Shown: piece after piece, positions 19,120 to 28,998 of the stretch
How the letters are laid out: each line of letters begins with the position of its first letter
Numbering within the stretch: the first letter of the stretch is position 1
Assembly (NCBI GenBank): GCA_029227155.1
Contig: JAQXZJ010000061.1
Span: 1-43,151 of the forward strand
Length of the DNA: 43,151 bases
Direction of reading: 5' to 3'
From: Erysipelotrichaceae bacterium
GTDB lineage: Bacteria > Bacillota_I > Bacilli_A > Erysipelotrichales > Erysipelotrichaceae
The notes under the pieces: model-generated
Databases searched by the model: none
What the model was told of the DNA's origin: nothing
What the model saw: the letters and a program-made list of their open reading frames with translations, nothing else
Translations under genes and position numbers: made by a program

Positions 19120-20655
19120 GACAAAAGATAGTTTCCCTCCGGTCATTTTGTTTAGCAATACCAACGTATCCTTAAACTCTTCTTTACGATAATAAACAAC
19201 AAAATAAATCACATTTGGAATCACACAACAAATCAACAGTTTACAGATTAGTTCTAGATAAGAATCAAATGTAACAAACAAACATACATAGTAAGTGGAT
19301 ACACAACAGATAAAGGCAATTAAGCAATAACCACCGATACGAAACAAATAATTTTTTATCTCGCTATAAGCAAATACGGTTGTAAATAAGTTATATAACA
19401 GCCATGGAATACCAATAAACAAAGTTGATAATACAGTTGATAGCACGATACCATATAAACCAATCATTTGAACCATGATAAGATTCATAACTAGATTAGC
19501 TATTGCTGTAATCAATAGCCGATAACGGTCCGCATGCCAAATACCACTCGCATCTTTATATAAATTAAAGAGCGAATTAAACTGATGAACAAAGAAAAAA
19601 ATACACAAACAAACAACAATCGGAAACTCCAACATAAGCGATTCACCCATCCAAAGTTTCATAAATGGCTGAGACAAACACAAAAAACAACAGGTACAAA
19701 AACTACTGATCCATGAAATAATGAAGGTAAACTTCTTAAAATCTTTATAGTTTTTTTCTTTGCTTTCTATTATTAGACTATTTCCGATCCCCGCTGTACA
19801 GGAATGAAAAATAATTCGCATCATTCCATTAATAGAAGTAATCATATAGAAATAGTTTTGATAGATTGCTAGTACTTTTAAACCTAAAAAAGCAGAAATA
19901 ACTAGGGTATCTACAGAACTTATAACCACACCACCAACCTTTACAGTAAATAAATCTTTGATTCTTTGATTGATTTTCTCAACCTCTTCTTTTGGCAACG
20001 ATCCTTTTGCGATAAATTCTGGATACATTTTATTTGCAATTATCGCATTGATTATATTTGTCAATATCTGTGTTAGTAGAATGGCCATAACATATAGATA
20101 ATAATTATGAAAAATAGCTAGTGTGCTTAGTTGTAATATGTATTTTACGGTATCTGTAAATAAATGTGTTTTGCTGAAAATATCTGCACGTTGATGAGCA
20201 TATATAATACTATTTTTATAGGCAAAAAGCCAATACGATAAAACCGTAGCCATTAAGTTCATTAAATATAGGACATAAATATTAATATCACTAGGAAATG
20301 TCCCATTAATTAAATGAGGAATAAAAGGAACTAATAATAAACCTAGACATAACACAACAATGCCAATGACTCGATAATAGGTCTTATATAATTTCATTAA
20401 TGTACAGATGGTTGTTGTATCATGTTCAGCAATTGGCTTATACATCGAATAAACCATTGCAGAACTCACTCCCAATTCCGCTAAATTTAAAACATGTATA
20501 ACGGAAACGAATAAACTATTCAGCCCCAGATACTGCACTCCCATGAAATAAATCATGGCTGTTCTCATTAGAAATGGAACAACGATTTGATAGATTTTAA
20601 GAATGAAGCCAAAAAACATATTTCTGGAAGCATTTTTGCTTCTTTCAGTTCTCAT
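19099..20655 (-). CDS. polysaccharide/teichoic-acid-type flippase (MOP superfamily)
   Basis: RNMFFGFILKIYQIVVPFLMRTAMIYFMGVQYLGLNSLFVSVIHVLNLAELGVSSAMVYSMYKPIAEHD. Confidence 0.92.
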   Translation of the reverse strand: MRTERSKNASRNMFFGFILKIYQIVVPFLMRTAMIYFMGVQYLGLNSLFVSVIHVLNLAELGVSSAMVYSMYKPIAEHDTTTICTLMKLYKTYYRVIGIVVLCLGLLLVPFIPHLINGTFPSDINIYVLYLMNLMATVLSYWLFAYKNSIIYAHQRADIFSKTHLFTDTVKYILQLSTLAIFHNYYLYVMAILLTQILTNIINAIIANKMYPEFIAKGSLPKEEVEKINQRIKDLFTVKVGGVVISSVDTLVISAFLGLKVLAIYQNYFYMITSINGMMRIIFHSCTAGIGNSLIIESKEKNYKDFKKFTFIISWISSFCTCCFLCLSQPFMKLWMGESLMLEFPIVVCLCIFFFVHQFNSLFNLYKDASGIWHADRYRLLITAIANLVMNLIMVQMIGLYGIVLSTVLSTLFIGIPWLLYNLFTTVFAYSEIKNYLFRIGGYCLIAFICCVSTYYVCLFVTFDSYLELICKLLICCVIPNVIYFVVYYRKEEFKDTLVLLNKMTGGKLSFVLAITSN

Positions 20656-20704
20656 ATTTTTCTTTCTATCTTAGATTTTTTAGAAATTCTAAGGATTTTA
20701 AAAA

Positions 20705-20754
20705 TGAAAAAGTGAGCTAAAGTAGTTTTAGATGTTCCTTACAAAGCTCACTTT
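20705..20754 (-). terminator. terminator after M18 peptidase
   Basis: AAAGTGAGCT / AGCTCACTTT stem followed on minus strand by TTCATTTTT. Confidence 0.7.
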
Positions 20755-20762
20755 ATGATTCA

Positions 20763-22136
20763 TTACATTTCTTCTAAGAATGCCCGATATCCACGATAGG
20801 TTTCATATACATCCACATGAGAAGTAATTTCCCAAGGTGCATGCATGCTTAATACCGCAACACCAGCATCAATCACATTCATATTATAGGCAGCCATGAT
20901 ATAAGCAATCGTTCCGCCTCCACCAGCATCCACGCGTCCTAGTTCGGATGTCTGGAAGGTGATATCATGCTTATCAAAAGCCTGACGGATTCTAGCAATA
21001 AATTCTGGATTGGCATCATTACAGCCACCTTTTCCACCACTACCGGTATACTTATTGATACACATACCGCCACCGATATAAGCAGAATTACTTGGTTCAT
21101 TTACTGACGCAAACGTAGGATCAAAACCAGCACTTACATCACTTGATAGCATATCCGTATGTTCAAACAAACGACGTAAACGGATTTCAGAGTATCCACC
21201 TGCTAATTCTAATAATTCTACCAATGCGTTTTCAAAGAACTTAGAATGCATACCTGTTGCCCCAATGCTTCCTACTTCTTCTTTATCTACCAATAATGCA
21301 CAACAGGTTTTATCTATCGTTTCTGTATCTAACAAAGCCATCAAAGAAGTATAAGCACAAACTCTATCGTCTTGACCATATCCCATGATCAAGCCACGAT
21401 CCAAACCGTAATCTCTCGCTTTCCCAGCAGGAACAACTTCAATTTCTGCAGAAATAAAATCGTCTTCTTCAATATCATAGCGTTCTTTCAAGATTCGCAA
21501 AACATTGGCTTTTACTGCATCTTTTTCTTCATCTTTTAAAGGAATACTACCAAATGTAACATTCAATTCTTCCCCTTCAATTACTTTAGATGCTGGTTTG
21601 GTCATTTGTTCTCTAGCCAAGTGTGGTAATAAATCTGTAATTCCTACGACTGGATCATTTTCATCTTCCCCAATCACTACTTGAACCATCGTACCATCTT
21701 TTTTCACTACAACGCCATGCAATGCAAGTGGTAAAGTAACCCATTGATATTTCTTAATTCCACCATAATAGTGTGTCTTTAAGAAACATAAATTCTTATC
21801 TTCATATACAGGATGCTGTTTCAAATCTAATCGTGGAGAATCAATATGAGCTCCTAAGATATTTAAGCCCATCTCTAATGGCTGTTTCCCAATATGGAAC
21901 AAAACTAAAGCTTTGCCCATATTATTGATATATACCTTATCTCCAGCTTGTAATTGTTTCCCTTCTTGGATCCAATTTCTTAAATCGGTATAACCATAGC
22001 TTTCTGCAATACGAATGGATTCTACCACACATTCCCGTTCTGTTTTACATTCAGAAATGAATTTTTTATATCCTTCGTTAAACTTGCGTAACGCAGCCAT
22101 TTTTTGATCATCATACTTTTCCCATGCTGTTTTCAT
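20763..22136 (-). CDS. M18 family aminopeptidase
   Basis: GAHIDSPRLDLKQHP, DKEEVGSIGATGM, SMHAPWEITSHVDVYE motifs. Confidence 0.95.
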   Translation of the reverse strand: MKTAWEKYDDQKMAALRKFNEGYKKFISECKTERECVVESIRIAESYGYTDLRNWIQEGKQLQAGDKVYINNMGKALVLFHIGKQPLEMGLNILGAHIDSPRLDLKQHPVYEDKNLCFLKTHYYGGIKKYQWVTLPLALHGVVVKKDGTMVQVVIGEDENDPVVGITDLLPHLAREQMTKPASKVIEGEELNVTFGSIPLKDEEKDAVKANVLRILKERYDIEEDDFISAEIEVVPAGKARDYGLDRGLIMGYGQDDRVCAYTSLMALLDTETIDKTCCALLVDKEEVGSIGATGMHSKFFENALVELLELAGGYSEIRLRRLFEHTDMLSSDVSAGFDPTFASVNEPSNSAYIGGGMCINKYTGSGGKGGCNDANPEFIARIRQAFDKHDITFQTSELGRVDAGGGGTIAYIMAAYNMNVIDAGVAVLSMHAPWEITSHVDVYETYRGYRAFLEEM

Positions 22137-22181
22137 CTCAAACCCTCTTTTCTTTTGAATCCTATTTTACAACAAATCTTT

Positions 22182-22754
22182 TTATTTTGCACTATTCCCC
22201 TCATGAAAATAATCATTGACAATTTGATTCGCCACTTTATGCAACTGTTCCTGTACTAGACTGAGACACAATAAGGATACCAAAGCATCTTCTTGTAAAT
22301 TCTGGCTCTTTTCTTTACGAATCAACTGATCCACCACCGGCATCAACAATTCTTCTTCTTGAAAACGGAACTTTAACATTCTCTTATAACAGCGTTCAAA
22401 TCCTTCTTCTTCTAGATTCAACTGATCATACATCGTCTTCATTACTTGTTTCATCTGTTGCATACTCAAAGAATTCTTCAAACGATACACCATCAAAATC
22501 TGTAAAATCTGTTCCTTGGAATATGTTTTTCCTTTGATAGGCTTAATAATCTTCGCTTTCGAATAATTATTAATCATCGTTTTCGTCATAATCTTTTCTT
22601 TATCATCTATTTTATTATCTTGTAGTTTCGTATCCATCATCATTAGAATTTGATCCATATATAATGGAATATTAGGAATATCTTGAATTTCAATCTCACT
22701 TTCTTGTAAAACATCTAATAAATCTTGACGTAAATTTTCTAACACAATGATCAT
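22182..22754 (-). CDS. DUF1836 domain protein (putative HTH regulator)
   Basis: MTKTMINNYSKAKIIKPIKGKTYSKEQILQILMVYRLKNSLSMQQMKQVM. Confidence 0.85.
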   Translation of the reverse strand: MIIVLENLRQDLLDVLQESEIEIQDIPNIPLYMDQILMMMDTKLQDNKIDDKEKIMTKTMINNYSKAKIIKPIKGKTYSKEQILQILMVYRLKNSLSMQQMKQVMKTMYDQLNLEEEGFERCYKRMLKFRFQEEELLMPVVDQLIRKEKSQNLQEDALVSLLCLSLVQEQLHKVANQIVNDYFHEGNSAK

Positions 22755-22876
22755 CTCCTATTCTTATTTTAACGGAATCCTTACTATTTGTGAATAGATA
22801 TAGTTACATATACAAAATAATATATACAAAATCGATATTATGTAGTATCATATACTATGTAAGGAGGTATCGTTAT

Positions 22877-23524
22877 ATGCTATATTCTCATTTTCAACAA
22901 GTAAAAGACCCGATAAGTAGTTATACTCATTTTATCGGAGCAATTAGTTCTGCTGTTATTTTAATTGGATGGATCATCTATGGAGCATATTTTCACATAG
23001 AAGCACCTACCTTATTATCCGTCATTGCCTTTGGAATTGCACTCATTGCTTTATATAGTGCAAGTAGTTATTATCATTCATTACCATTAGAGAATCCCAA
23101 GCAAGTTAGAGCACGAAAACTAGATCATTCTATGATTTATGTCTTAATTGTTGGTACCTATACTCCATTTATTGTAAAATATGCTCCAAATGCGACTACT
23201 ATTGTTCTCGTTTTATGGTCATTAGCAATTCTAGGAATCATCATGAAAATCTTTTGGTTACAAGCTCCAAGATGGCTTTATACGAGCTTATATATCATCC
23301 TTGGTTGGTCCATCGTATTCATTCCCAACATTTTTCATTTTATACCTTTAGAATGCTTGATTTTAGTCGCAATCGGTGGAATTTCATATACAATCGGTGC
23401 TATAATATATATAGTTAAAAAGCCTAACATAAACGCTGAATGGACCTTTCACGAAATCTTTCATGTCCTAATTATGGTTGGCTCTTTATCCCATGTTCTA
23501 GCAGTTACATTCTTTGTACTGTAA
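22877..23524 (+). CDS. hemolysin III / YqfA family membrane protein
   Basis: DPISSYTHFIGAISS...ASSYYHSLP...RKLDHSMIYVLIVGTYTPF; SD AAGGAGG supports start at 22877 rather than 22790. Confidence 0.93.
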   Translation: MLYSHFQQVKDPISSYTHFIGAISSAVILIGWIIYGAYFHIEAPTLLSVIAFGIALIALYSASSYYHSLPLENPKQVRARKLDHSMIYVLIVGTYTPFIVKYAPNATTIVLVLWSLAILGIIMKIFWLQAPRWLYTSLYIILGWSIVFIPNIFHFIPLECLILVAIGGISYTIGAIIYIVKKPNINAEWTFHEIFHVLIMVGSLSHVLAVTFFVL

Positions 23525-23542
23525 GATAGAAAGAGGTCAGAT

Positions 23543-24382
23543 ATGATACAAATTATTACAGATACCGCATCTTTATTAGATGTCAAACAAGGAAAAGAAA
23601 TTAACGTTAAAGTCATTCCCTTACAAGTAACAATTGCTGGAAAAACCTATCGTGAATTTGAAGAAATCAATTCCGAACAATACTACAAACTCATTCAGGA
23701 AGGAAATTTACCAAAATCAAGTCAGCCATCAATTGGTGAAGTGGTAGAGGTTTTTGATTCTTGTAACAAAACAGATGATATTTTAAACTTAACCATTGCG
23801 GATGGTTTATCCGGTGCTTATCAAACTGCTTGTATGGCAAAAGAACAATCTAAAAATGCAGAAAGAATCCATGTATTAAATACTCGTACTCTATGTGGTC
23901 CTTTGAATCACCTCGTTCTTTTAGCAAGTCGCTTACGGAATGATGGTAAATCCTTACAGGAAATTAAGGAACGCTTAGAACATTCGATGGAACATTGTGT
24001 TTCATTCCTCATGCCTCAAGATTTTAACTATTTGAAACGGAATGGACGTCTCACTCCGCTTGCTGCAAAGTTAGGTGGTATCTTAAAGATTCAACCTGTA
24101 TTGATTCAAACAGCTGACGGGAAACGTCTTGATAAATTCCATATTGGAAGAACATTTGGTAAATCCATTGATGCGATCATTAAAGAAATGAAACATCGTC
24201 TTGTGGATGATAAATATATTACCTATGTTTCCCATGCCTTTGCCTTAGAACAAGCACAGGCAGCCATTAAAAAGATTCAGGCAGCCTTCCCAAATATGGA
24301 AGTAAAATTATTAGAACTATCTCCTGCATTTATTACACAAGGTGGTCCGCAAACCATTGCAATTCAATCTATTTTAAAATAA
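23543..24382 (+). CDS. DegV family protein (fatty-acid-binding fold)
   Basis: IITDTASLLD...VIPLQVTIAGKTYREFEEI...KSSQPSIGE...LTIADGLSGAYQTA. Confidence 0.95.
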   Translation: MIQIITDTASLLDVKQGKEINVKVIPLQVTIAGKTYREFEEINSEQYYKLIQEGNLPKSSQPSIGEVVEVFDSCNKTDDILNLTIADGLSGAYQTACMAKEQSKNAERIHVLNTRTLCGPLNHLVLLASRLRNDGKSLQEIKERLEHSMEHCVSFLMPQDFNYLKRNGRLTPLAAKLGGILKIQPVLIQTADGKRLDKFHIGRTFGKSIDAIIKEMKHRLVDDKYITYVSHAFALEQAQAAIKKIQAAFPNMEVKLLELSPAFITQGGPQTIAIQSILK

Positions 24383-24390
24383 TACAAATA

Positions 24391-24436
24391 AAAATGATGG
24401 ATTTCTACTACTATGGAAAGCCATCATTTTTCTTTT
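24391..24436. terminator. bidirectional terminator between degV and GT2 pseudogene
   Basis: AAAATGATGG / CCATCATTTTTC inverted repeat. Confidence 0.75.
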
Positions 24437-24459
24437 CACAAGATGATTGTGTACCTATC

Positions 24460-25720
24460 TTAATTTACTGCAAATGTATTCAAATCCCTCATTAAACTGT
24501 AATTTCCTTTTTCCATTCCATTTGTAGGCTTCACCAAAAGACACCCCTCTTTTTCAATATATAAGAATTCTGCATCACACCCATACGTTTTCCCTTTTTC
24601 AGAAAATATTGGATACAAATCAAATGGAATGCCTTCTATTTCTGCTATCAATTGAATACTCTCATTACATTGGCAAGGAAGTTCATAAGCAAAACCATAA
24701 AAGTCTTCAGTTTTTGAATCCGTTAGATACGTATAATCACTCTTAACCACTTGTATAGGAAACGCATTTCCTCTATAAAGGAGTTTCACTATCGGTTTCG
24801 TATAAGCAAAAAACGGAGACAAAAATATACCCTTCATATTTATGGAAGATATTCATATTCGGATACTGCGCAATAACTGATACATCTATATACTTTAAAA
24901 GCTCTTTCAAATCTTCAACATTTTTATGATGTTCATCCACATGGGTATCCGGCCATAATTTATGATCGGTCAATCTCCAGCGCAAGGTATTTAATAATAA
25001 ATTCTGAATATATGGAATACATTCATTTCCCGTCAAAATCATATGATAGTGTTTATAAAACTTTTCAAACACCTTTTGCGAAATGGAATACGCAGCATTG
25101 GTACTTGCTTGATGCTTTCTGTAGACATAAAAGCAATTAGAACAATACCCTATTTTTCGCTTCTTCATAATCATTCTTGTCGCAAACTCTTCATCTTCAG
25201 AAAACTTTATCTCTTCATTGAATAATTGATTTTTGCGCCTTCGTTTTTAATACAATAATTGATCGTTGTCTGAATCACTTTTGGATATTCTTCGATATCA
25301 TAAACACCTGTACCCTTTGTATATTCTTTCTTATAACGAAAATGATTACGCAAGCGAATCTTTTTATCATATTTATATTTCAAAGGATATACCACAATAT
25401 CCACTTCATCATAATGCGCATCAAAAAAATGAGATACGCTAGCTAACACATTACGTTTCAAGCGAACATCTGCATCTAAAAACAAGATATATTTCCCTGT
25501 GGCATTTTTAATTCCTAAGTTTCTGGCAGCACTAACCCCTTGATTCTCTTGTTCTAAATACACAATATGATCCGGATACTTCTTTTGATATTCTCTACAT
25601 ATGGTATCCGATGCATCACTTGAACCATCATTCACTAATATCACTTGAACATCTTTAAAACTAAAGAATTGATGGATCACACTATCAAGAGCTTCCGCTA
25701 CATATTTCTCTGCATAATAT
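24460..25720 (-). pseudogene. glycosyltransferase family 2 pseudogene (5'-truncated, two frameshifts)
   Basis: Three successive frames give one GT2: YYAEKYVAEALDSVIHQ..NDGSSDASD..LDADVRL / FNEEIKFSEDEEFATRM..YVYRKH / GIFLSPFFAYTKP..; no start or SVIIP N-terminus. Confidence 0.85.
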
Positions 25721-25727
25721 TTGCTTG

Positions 25728-26705
25728 CTAGTTGTTCTTACTCTTAAGTAGAGCTTTAAAATCCGTCGCCGTTAAAACACCACAGATTAAAACAATCAAA
25801 GAACACATAACCGTTAGTGGAGTTACTACAGAAACATCTTGTAATACAAGCACACTACATATCATAGCCCATGCACAATATGTAACATTTAGAGCCATGG
25901 CCTTCGATACACCCACACCGGCTATGGCTTTATAATAAAACAAGTAGGATACTGTCGCAAACAAACCGGCGATTGCCAGATACAAAAGCAACTCCGGATG
26001 GCTACTAACCAGTTTACTTGTAAAGGCCAGACCATCGATTGTCGGTAAGATTATGATCCCATAAACAAGAGATGAGGTGGTTTGCCTTAATTGCAATGCA
26101 CATACATTACGAATTTCAGGATTTTTCAAGCACTTTCCAAGAATCACACCTTCCATTCCCCAGCCAAAAGCACACATACTAACACCCATAATCCCTAACC
26201 AAAAGTTCTCGATCATAAGTTGGGGAGAATAGCTTAGTCCATAAACGCCAAAAAGCGTGAACAACAAAAATAGCCATTGATACCATTTTACTTTTTCTTT
26301 TAGGAAAATATAAGCCAGTGCCGTTCCAATCGCCGGATATACCGCACTTGCCACAGCTCCCAAAGAAGCTCCCATATACTTCACTGCCAAAACATATCCG
26401 GTCATGCCCATCGGCCCTCCAATAATGGCCGCGACAACAATCCACTTGCCATTCTTTGTTCTGAAGGCTTTCCATACATCCTTTAAGTTTCCCTTTATCC
26501 CATTATAAAAAGTTATCCAAATAGCAGAGAAAGAATCATGCAAAAATGTACTCACAAAAGGTGCTAAAAACATTGCTTCTTCGGTTGTACAAAATGCACT
26601 CATTTTTAAAACAATCCCCAAAACAATCGTTGCCATTGCCCATGTAATACTTGCCATCATTCCTGCAAACATTAATACACTTTCTTCTTTAAATCCCTTA
26701 TTCAT
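25728..26705 (-). CDS. EamA/DMT superfamily transporter
   Basis: 10-TM DMT pattern, GPMGMTGYVLAVKYMGASLGAVASAVYPAIGTALAYIFLKEKVKWYQW; likely start MNKGFKEES (26705); ORF extends to 26849. Confidence 0.85.
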   Translation of the reverse strand: MNKGFKEESVLMFAGMMASITWAMATIVLGIVLKMSAFCTTEEAMFLAPFVSTFLHDSFSAIWITFYNGIKGNLKDVWKAFRTKNGKWIVVAAIIGGPMGMTGYVLAVKYMGASLGAVASAVYPAIGTALAYIFLKEKVKWYQWLFLLFTLFGVYGLSYSPQLMIENFWLGIMGVSMCAFGWGMEGVILGKCLKNPEIRNVCALQLRQTTSSLVYGIIILPTIDGLAFTSKLVSSHPELLLYLAIAGLFATVSYLFYYKAIAGVGVSKAMALNVTYCAWAMICSVLVLQDVSVVTPLTVMCSLIVLICGVLTATDFKALLKSKNN

Positions 26706-26959
26706 TTTACAATAATTTTTTATAAAACCAACTAACAAATAAGAGTAAATAAGTTTTCTTTTGTGGTTTATATATTCAACGTGATGCCAGCAACCCCATT
26801 TTGTATGCGTTAAACAATTAATTTCGCTTTTATTCTTCTTTCTTGACAACCTATTCCTTTTGTCTTTCTATAGAATAGTTAAAACAAATTTGACACAATA
26901 GGTTCATCACTTAAATCTTACTTAACTCCATGACTTTTATAGTATTTCACATACAAAAC

Positions 26960-26990
26960 ACCCTCCTTACAAAGTAAAGAGGGCATATAT
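26960..26990 (-). terminator. possible terminator downstream of the PTS operon
   Basis: minus strand CCCTCTTTAC ttt GTAAGGAGGG TGTTTTG. Confidence 0.5.
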
Positions 26991-27182
26991 AAAGGATAGA
27001 ATCCATTTTACCTAAATGAATATTCATTGCTTTGTGATTTGCGTATCAAAGGAACTTGACTTGGTTATCTTGAATCCAAATTGAATAATCGTTTTATCAA
27101 GTTAGTTCACAATTTTCACTAAACAATCTAAAATCAGACTAATCAAAATATTTTTTCAAGATAGTTATACCTATTTATATTT

Positions 27183-27629
27183 TTAGTAATTAATTAACAA
27201 CAAGTTAGCACAAACTTCTTTATCATTTTCATTCAATAATTGAGCTCTAAAATCTTCATCCATTAGCTTTCGTGCTAGTTTTGACAATATTTTTAGATGT
27301 TCATTGTCCTTATTTTCTTTAGGAACAGCGATTCCAAAAATCATTCTTACTTCATCATTGTTCCATAAAATTGGACTCTTTGTCCGAATAAAGACTAATG
27401 AAGTTTTACTAACACCAATGGACTGTGCATGAGGAATAGCTATACCTAATCCCATAGATGTAGGCAATTCTTCTTCCCTATTGTAAACATCTTTGATATA
27501 TTGATCCTTATCAAACAATCTGTTTTGTTCATTCAAAGTATTGGCTAATAACGTTATAGTTTCATCTTTATTAGAACAATCAGAATTTAATAATATCAGA
27601 TTATCATTGATTAAGTCCATCTTTGCCAC
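27183..27629 (-). CDS. PTS fructose-family EIIA
   Basis: LPTSMGLGIAIPHAQS active-site region. Confidence 0.93.
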   Translation of the reverse strand: MAKMDLINDNLILLNSDCSNKDETITLLANTLNEQNRLFDKDQYIKDVYNREEELPTSMGLGIAIPHAQSIGVSKTSLVFIRTKSPILWNNDEVRMIFGIAVPKENKDNEHLKILSKLARKLMDEDFRAQLLNENDKEVCANLLLINY

Positions 27630-27632
27630 CTT

Positions 27633-28670
27633 CTATTCTTGATCTGGTTCGTTTCTAATTAATACATAAATCATTGCAACTGCAACAGCGGTTCCGATTA
27701 CAAAGCACAATAAGTATAAAGGAATATTGCTAACTAACAAAATAGTTTCTAATCCGCCAATTGGAGCTTGCAATGTAATACCAAGAGCACCAACTAAAGC
27801 ACCTGTAACAGCAGCACCAACACATAGTGATGGAAGAATCTTCTTAGGTCTGTCTGCAACGAATGGAATAGCTCCTTCTACAAAGAATGCTAGCCCCATA
27901 ATGTATGCAGATAATTTAGCACCACGTAAACTTTCACTGAACTTTTTAGGGAATAATGTACAAGCAACACCACATGCTGTAGAGATAACCATAGCACTAC
28001 ATCCGCAAGCAGCCATTGTAACACTTGGTACTGTTGTTCCAGCAGCAGATGTTAAAGTAGCCACTGAGAATAAATACGCTGTTTTATTAATTGGGCCACC
28101 TAAGTCTAAAGCTAGCATAACACCAATGATTGCTCCTAGTAAAGCAGCATTTGCACCACTTAAGTTAGATAAAACTCCTGTTAAGAAACCTGTAATTGGC
28201 GCAACAACAGCATTGATTGCTAACATGGAAAAACTTGTAATAGCAAGACCAACGATTGGGAAGATTAATAATGTTTTAATACCTTCTAATGAACGAGGCA
28301 TTTTAGCTGTTAGTTTCTTTAATCCAAGAATAATATATCCAGCAGCAAACCCACCAGCAACAGCACCTAAGAAACTAGATCCACCACTGGCAGCTAATGA
28401 ACCAGCAACCATACCTACTAGTAAACCAGGTCTGTCTGCAATAGAATATGCAATGTAAGCACCCATAACTGGGAACATAAATCCCATTGCTAAACCACCA
28501 ATTTGGTTTAACCAAGCAACAAATGCGTTTGAAGCACCAAATGTTGCTTCCGTAGCATTCTGAAAGTCAAACAAGTAAGCGCATGCTAGCATAATTCCTC
28601 CACCTACAACAAATGGCAAGAAATAAGATACGCCAGACATTAAATGATTATAAACTTTTTTCCAATTCAT
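27633..28670 (-). CDS. PTS fructose-family EIIC
   Basis: HLMSGVSYFLPFVVGGGIMLACAY...DLGGPINKTAYLF motifs. Confidence 0.95.
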   Translation of the reverse strand: MNWKKVYNHLMSGVSYFLPFVVGGGIMLACAYLFDFQNATEATFGASNAFVAWLNQIGGLAMGFMFPVMGAYIAYSIADRPGLLVGMVAGSLAASGGSSFLGAVAGGFAAGYIILGLKKLTAKMPRSLEGIKTLLIFPIVGLAITSFSMLAINAVVAPITGFLTGVLSNLSGANAALLGAIIGVMLALDLGGPINKTAYLFSVATLTSAAGTTVPSVTMAACGCSAMVISTACGVACTLFPKKFSESLRGAKLSAYIMGLAFFVEGAIPFVADRPKKILPSLCVGAAVTGALVGALGITLQAPIGGLETILLVSNIPLYLLCFVIGTAVAVAMIYVLIRNEPDQE

Positions 28671-28681
28671 TTTTCTCTCTC

Positions 28682-28996
28682 CTAATAGACATTTACTTCG
28701 TCTTTTTCTATTTTTTCAAAAATCATATTCACTTTTCTTACTGCATCCGTAACAGATACTTCAAGTAGTTTTTTTCCTCTAAAACGTTCCATTTCAACTC
28801 GAGTATCCGCAGCAATAATTACATAATCCGCCTCTTTAATATCTTCATCTGTAAGACGGTTTTCCACTCCTCCTGAGCCGTTTGTCTCAACTTTAACCTG
28901 ATAGCCTTTTTTCTTTGCACAGTTTTCAATGTTTTCGGCTGCCATATATGTATGAGCAATTCCGGCAGGACAAGCACACACAGCGATGATCTTCAT
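28682..28996 (-). CDS. PTS fructose-family EIIB
   Basis: IIAVCACPAGIAHTYMAAENIE. Confidence 0.95.
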   Translation of the reverse strand: MKIIAVCACPAGIAHTYMAAENIENCAKKKGYQVKVETNGSGGVENRLTDEDIKEADYVIIAADTRVEMERFRGKKLLEVSVTDAVRKVNMIFEKIEKDEVNVY

Positions 28997-28998
28997 AA

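Noticed and set aside
26179-26475. 98-aa minus-strand ORF inside the EamA gene
   Set aside because: Alternate frame of the transporter CDS; Trp/Cys/Gly-rich out-of-frame composition.
27727-28458. 243-aa plus-strand ORF opposite the PTS EIIC gene
   Set aside because: Shadow ORF on the reverse complement of a strongly supported EIIC; composition is low-complexity Ala/Pro/Lys.
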